Positions 26,101 through 32,100 of a DNA stretch of 64,000 bases are shown piece after piece. The stretch is from positions 12,827,958 to 12,891,957 of the forward strand of contig NC_082694.2 of assembly GCF_949987515.2 (NCBI RefSeq), written 5' to 3'. This stretch comes from Delphinus delphis (lineage: Eukaryota > Chordata > Mammalia > Artiodactyla > Delphinidae). The translations under genes were made by a program, and so were the position numbers. The number at the start of each line of letters is the position of its first letter. Within the stretch, counting starts at the first letter, position 1. The notes under the pieces are model-generated. The model was given only the letters and a program-made list of their open reading frames with translations, was not told the origin of the DNA and did no database searches.

Positions 26101-29100
26101 TCTCTCTGATGATTTCAAGAAAATTCCATCTCTCTTTGAAATAGTTGTAAAACCTACTGTGGATTTAGCACATAAAATTGGGAAGAAGTAAGTTAAATTT
26201 TTCAAAAAATGGCTGCATTTTCCCCCTAAAAATTCTTATTAAGAAACTAACTTGTATTCCATGTCAATCATATAATTAAACTTAGGTAGAGGTAGCAGAT
26301 GTCTGGCATGCACCCCAACTGCTGCTTCCCACTTCCTTTTTGCCCCACCCTCTGCTGCCTGCCATGCCATCAGTGCTTTTCTGTACAGAATCCTTAACAC
26401 AGCTTCAGAAACCTCTCCACACACTAATCCTGAAGGGCACTGCCAGGTGGATGGAACTGGCATTCCTACCACCTTGTTATGAGGCAGGACTGTCACTGAT
26501 AACATCTTCAAATAGTGGGTAATATGTCTCCAGCATATTCATTCTTTTAGAGAAGTCGTTCCTTGGGCTGTTAGAGGAAAACCTCTGGATAAGGCTGCAT
26601 CCAAGTTTGCATTTTCCGGTCCTGTTTCCCATCCACCAGGGTCTGTGCACCTGGGCTCTAAGTCCCATTGTTGATTATTCTTTTAATCCTGAAGACTCGG
26701 GGAAGCAATGAGATCTCAGCAATTGAGGAATAAGAAATCTGTAGCAAATATCACAGTTAATATGAGCCATTAAAAGTATTTCTATTGGGCTCCCCTGGTG
26801 GCGCAGTGGTTGAGAGTCCGCCTGCCGATGCAGGGGACACGGGTTCGTGCCCCGGTCCGGGAAGATCCCACATGCCGCGGAGCGGCTGGGCCCGTGAGCC
26901 ATGGCAGCTGAGCCTGCGCGTCCGGAGCCTGTGCTTCGCAACGGGAGAAGCCACAACAGTGAGAGGCCTGCTTACCGCAAAAAAAAAAAAAGTGTTTCTA
27001 TTAAAGTCAAGAAGAAGACAAGTCTGTCCACTGCTTGGCTAAATATTATAGATTAGATCCTAGTCAATGCAAAAAGAGAAAGATAGAATAGATATGATTA
27101 GAAATGGTGGGGCAGACTCATTATTTGGGCATTTTCCCTTAGTAAACCCAAAGGAATCACTGACAAAACTATTAGAAGTTGTACAGTTGTTCCTGGGTGT
27201 CTCAGGAGGATTGGTTACAGGAGCTCCATGGATACCAAAATCCACAGATGCTCAAGTCCTTTATATTAAAATGGTGAAGTATTTGCGTATAACCTTCATA
27301 CATACTCCCGTATACTTTAAATAATCTCTGGATTATCTGTAATACCTAATACAATGCAAATGTTATGTAAATAGTTGTAAATACAATGTAGATACTATGT
27401 AAATAGTTGCTGGAGTACATACAGCAAATCAAGTTTTGCTTTCAGAACTTTTTGCAATTTTTTTCTTCTGAATATTTTCGATCTGCAGTTGGTTGAATCT
27501 GTGGATGCAGAACCTGCCGATATGGAGGCCCAACTGTAATCAAATTAGTAAGATGCCCAGAAAGAAGAGCAACATTCAAAAACTAAAATCTTTTCATGTC
27601 AAGCAATAACCAATTAGAAATTATAATACAAGCAGTACGTTTATATAGTATAATTCTAATTTTGTTATAAAAAGGTCTGTGTGTACCTAGAAAAAGGATT
27701 AGAAGAGAACCAATCAAAAAGTTTATCTCTGGGTGATAGGATTAGAGATGAATCATATTTATCTTTGTATTTTTCTATATTTTTGAAAACATCAATATTA
27801 AGTTTTAGAACAGATGATAGTAAGCAGCAATTTAGAAAACTTGTGTGCTAAAATGAAGGCAAGATACATATGTTGGTGTTTCTACTTATAGATAATATGG
27901 AATAAATTGCTTCTTAAAAATATAGTTTTCTCTTCTGATACTGTAACACATTCAACCAATATCTATTTAGAAATGTAACATTCTTGTTTGCCTCTTTTCT
28001 TTGAACTAAGAAATATTATTCTTTTGTCTACAGGCCACCAGCATTTTATAACAGTGCCTCACCACCAGGACCACAATTTCAGGAAAGCAGCCCACATACT
28101 CAACATATGTATAGTTCTGGGTCAAGTCCAGGTCCCGGACCTAATATGTCTCAGGGACACAATAGTCCTGTGATGCACCCAGGCTCCCCTGGACATCATC
28201 CATGCGCAGGACCTCCTGGTCTACCAATGCCGCAGAGCCCACCTTTGCCGCCTGGTCCACCTGGAATTGTAGGCCCTCACAGTCAAGCGGGAGTACTTGT
28301 TCAACCGGATACACCTTTGACACCACCAAATATGAGTGGTGCTTACCATTGCCCTGGCTTTCCAGAACACATGATGAAAGTACCTAGAGAGAATCACTGT
28401 TCTCCAGGTTCATCACACCTGCAAAGTCCTGGTGAAATGCAGCTCAATACCAATTATGAGTCCTTACAAAACCCAGCTGAGTTTTATGACAATTACTATT
28501 CACAGCATGCTGTACATAATTTTCAGCCACCCAATAACTCTGGTGGTAAGCTTACCTTTTGAAATAACTCATTTCTAATTTAAAATATCTGGAGTCCTAT
28601 TTTTCTTTAAAAGCATGGAAAGAATGCATGTTTTAAATAAAGCAACGTAAAATGTGATGAAATTGAAACATTAAAATATGATTTAAATTTAACCAAATAT
28701 TTGTAACAATAGACCTTTAGATAACCTTGAAAAGTGCTTACAATCACATAATAATCTGATAATCAAATGTGATATTACTGTAACTCAATTTCTTACAACT
28801 CACAGTGGTACTTGTCTAGTGGAGTTTTACGCTAAATCAGTGTCTCTTTCCGTGTTATGTATGTAGATGGGACGTGGCATGGTGAATTTGCCCAGCATCA
28901 GCCTCCTATCGTTCAAGACTCACCTACCCGCGGGAGTGGGTCTGACAGCAGCAGTAATGTGACAGGCCATGGCCCCCTGCCTGCACCAGGTCTCCTCCCT
29001 GCAGTGCAGAGAGCTCTTTTTGTTAGACTTACTCAGAAATACCAAGAAGATGAAGAACCAGGCAGCACCCAACCTCAGAGGGCACCAAGCAAGGAAGAAG

Positions 29101-32100
29101 GTGTGTCAGGTGGTATGATAGCATCTTACCTATTTGGATCACTCAGTTCCTGAAATGGTCTTGAATAAGTTAAAATTTGAAAAAGGAGTTCCTGTGAACT
29201 ATCTATTCTATTTCCAATTTATCTCATAGCTCCTATCTTCTTGGGATTGATTGTAGTTTCCAGTGCCATTGATGCATTAGTAGTTAATTGCAAAGGGTTT
29301 GATTTGAAGCAATAAAGAGACTGAAGCTGGAGTGTGAGGCCTGGGCAAGCAGACTTGCTATTATGCCTTTTTTCTTTTTTCTTTTTTAAAGAAAATAAAT
29401 AGAACAGGAACAAGATACCTTCCAGTTCAGGAATTTTAACCTGTAACTCAAGCTCAAAGTTATTTGATTATTAGATTTTCATGGGCAGAGGCTGTATACT
29501 TCAGGTTCTGCTATGTTATTAAGGAATATTATTTTTAATTTAAAAGACTACGTGGGGACACTAAGTTTCCCTTAGTATTTTTGATATTGATATGTGTACA
29601 GCAATTAGTTAACTCAGTTAAGGGCAGAGAACTTTAAATCACCCAGTTCTTCTTATGAATTACAAAATTGATGTTTGGCCACTCTTAAACATGAAATTTA
29701 GGGCTTCCCTGGCAGTCCAGTGGTTAAGAGACTGCACTTCCACTGCAGGGGAGACGGGTTTGATCCCTGGTCTGCGAAGTTTTGCATACCTCGAGGTGCA
29801 GCCAAAAAACAAAGCCCCATGAAATTTATGAATAACTATGTAAAACTAGATAACACTAGGTAGCTACAAGCTATTATATAAACATTGTTATGTTTTCAAA
29901 AAAGGTGTTATTAACTCTTCATTTATTTAGCATGACAGGGAAATGAGGAATTTCTAATAAGTTAATTCCTGTAAAATTTATGTGTACTCTTTTAGGTGCT
30001 AATTTTAATACGCAGCCATTTTAATGGTAATCTTTCTTTAAAGTAACAAAGCTTTATGTTTTCATAGATAAGAAAATTAAAACTTTTCTACATGATACAA
30101 AATTTTATACTATAATACTATAAAATTGGTAATGTTTTATGAGGCTTGTTTTCTCGGAATACAGAAAACTTCTTAAACAGCTAGGTTTTTTGTGTTTTTG
30201 TTCATTGTTAGAAATTTTATTGCCTGTATAAATTTTATTTGTCCTTTGATAAAATGCTCATAGAAACCTCTTAACTATCATTTTCTGTCTAATATCTGCT
30301 TTCCACTGACCTTTCTCTACTGTTCTACTTTCTTTCTGCTCTATATTCATTCTTATTCCAAAAAGAATTTAAGACTGCTTATAAAATACATTGATATGAA
30401 AGTGAAAATAAAATAGCATCTTACCTATTTGGATCAGATTTGGATTGTCTTACCTATCTGGATCAAGTACCAAATTCTATGAGGAGTGAAGCTCCTATAC
30501 AGAAATATTTAAAATAACTACAACAGCTGAAAGTGAATCACAAGTCTAGCTCTAGACTTCCTGGAAGTCAAAGGAAAAAAAAAAGAAAAGAGATCCGGTG
30601 TCTAGAAGTAGTTTTTTCAGACACCGAGATATGAGTAAAACTTTTTGCCATTGTGATATAATATTGATATATACTATTTTAAGCCACATCCCCACCCTAA
30701 ATACGAGTGCTTGTTTTTGTTGTTGTTGTTGTTTTGGTTTTGGTTTTGGCTTAAACAACAGATATTTATTGTCTCACAGTTGTGGGGGCCAGGAGTCTGA
30801 GATCTAGGTGTCGGCAGGGTGGATTCCTTCTGAGGGCTGTGAGGGAAGGATCTGTTCTACGTATTTTTTTTTTAACATCTTTATTGGAGTATAATTGCTT
30901 TCCCGAGTGCTTGTTTTATCAGCACTGTTCTGTTCAAACTAAGTGTGTAGCACTAAAGTTCGATGTTGTGGAAACACATTAGTGAGCAGTGAGATGAGGT
31001 AAAAGTGAGAATATATATGCTGTTCTATTGATCCAAGATATTCTAGGATACGTGTGAGTATGTGTACATATGTTCGTGTATATGTATTATATATGTATAT
31101 ATATATACACATATATATATACACATATATACATATGGCCAATTCAGAGATAACCTATGTGTGTTTTAATGGCGAGGAAGGAGACTCGCCCTCCTGAAGC
31201 ATCAGTTTTTATTCCCTTCTCTACTAGAGAGAAGACCTCTGATGGTTAAGCGTCTTAACATTGTGCCTAATACACTAGGGTTACATAGGCTTTAAGAGTA
31301 AGGCCCAAAGTGTTCTCGTAAAGTTAAAGTATATAAATTTTAGGCTTCTTTGTTGTTTTTAATTTAATGTTTGAATAATTAATATATTCACACAGGTCAA
31401 ACATCTAAAAATATAGTATGAGTGAAAAGTCCCCACCTGAGCCCACACTTGCTCGGTTCCCTTTGCTTCCTTAACCATAATTGTTAGTGTTTTGTTTTCT
31501 TTCCAGGTATTTTTTTTTATAGCTCTCCCTTGTTATCCTGATAAATCCAGAGCTATGAAGTTTAAGGGATTAAGCTATGAAGTTAAATCCAGAGCTATGA
31601 ATTAAAGAGAGCCAAAACATTTTGGTATTCCTTTTCAAGAGTGTTTTCCCTTCTCCCCCAGCTCTGTCTTACCACACATTTCTGAGCTCCCTTTGATCAG
31701 TTGGAATTAAAGGTTCAGACTGTTCTCTGACTAGTAGGACATTACACATGTTCTAATATCATACTTCTTTCTTTATAAAGTATAGTGACTGAATTGTTGA
31801 TTGTTATACCACATCTTATCTTGTTCCAGTGTTGAAACTCTGTCATTTCTATGATGCGTTTTCTTGAAGTTAGACTACACTTATTCAGAAATAGTATATG
31901 TGTTTTTTTTCATCTTAATTAAGGCCAAATATGAATGCTTCATTCTTTACCATAGTTTTTGTCTGCATTTAGATGATACTGTTAACTGGTATTCCAGTAG
32001 TGAAGAGGAAGAAGGAAGCAGTGTCAAGTCAATACTGAAAACATTGCAGAAACAAACAGAAACTTTAAGGAGTCAACAACCTTCCACAGAACTCAGCACT

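Larger units (their letters stand above)
26188..28033 (+). other. ZC3H6: ZC3H6 intron between 25934-26187 and 28034-28545
   Basis: A 1.8-kb GT-AG intron with a CHR-2 SINE (26786-26988) and a MER2-like transposon (27184-27536). Confidence 0.87.
29101..31972 (+). other. ZC3H6: ZC3H6 last intron
   Basis: A 2.9-kb GT-AG intron with a SINE (29701-29817), a two-copy 24-bp direct repeat (29118, 30413), an L1 3' transduction (30718-30903) and an AT-rich microsatellite (31070-31136). Confidence 0.88.

Noticed and set aside
31864..31972. Start of the long frame as a protein start for ZC3H6
   Set aside because: The homology begins exactly after the acceptor TTTAG at 31972. The upstream 36 codons are intron.
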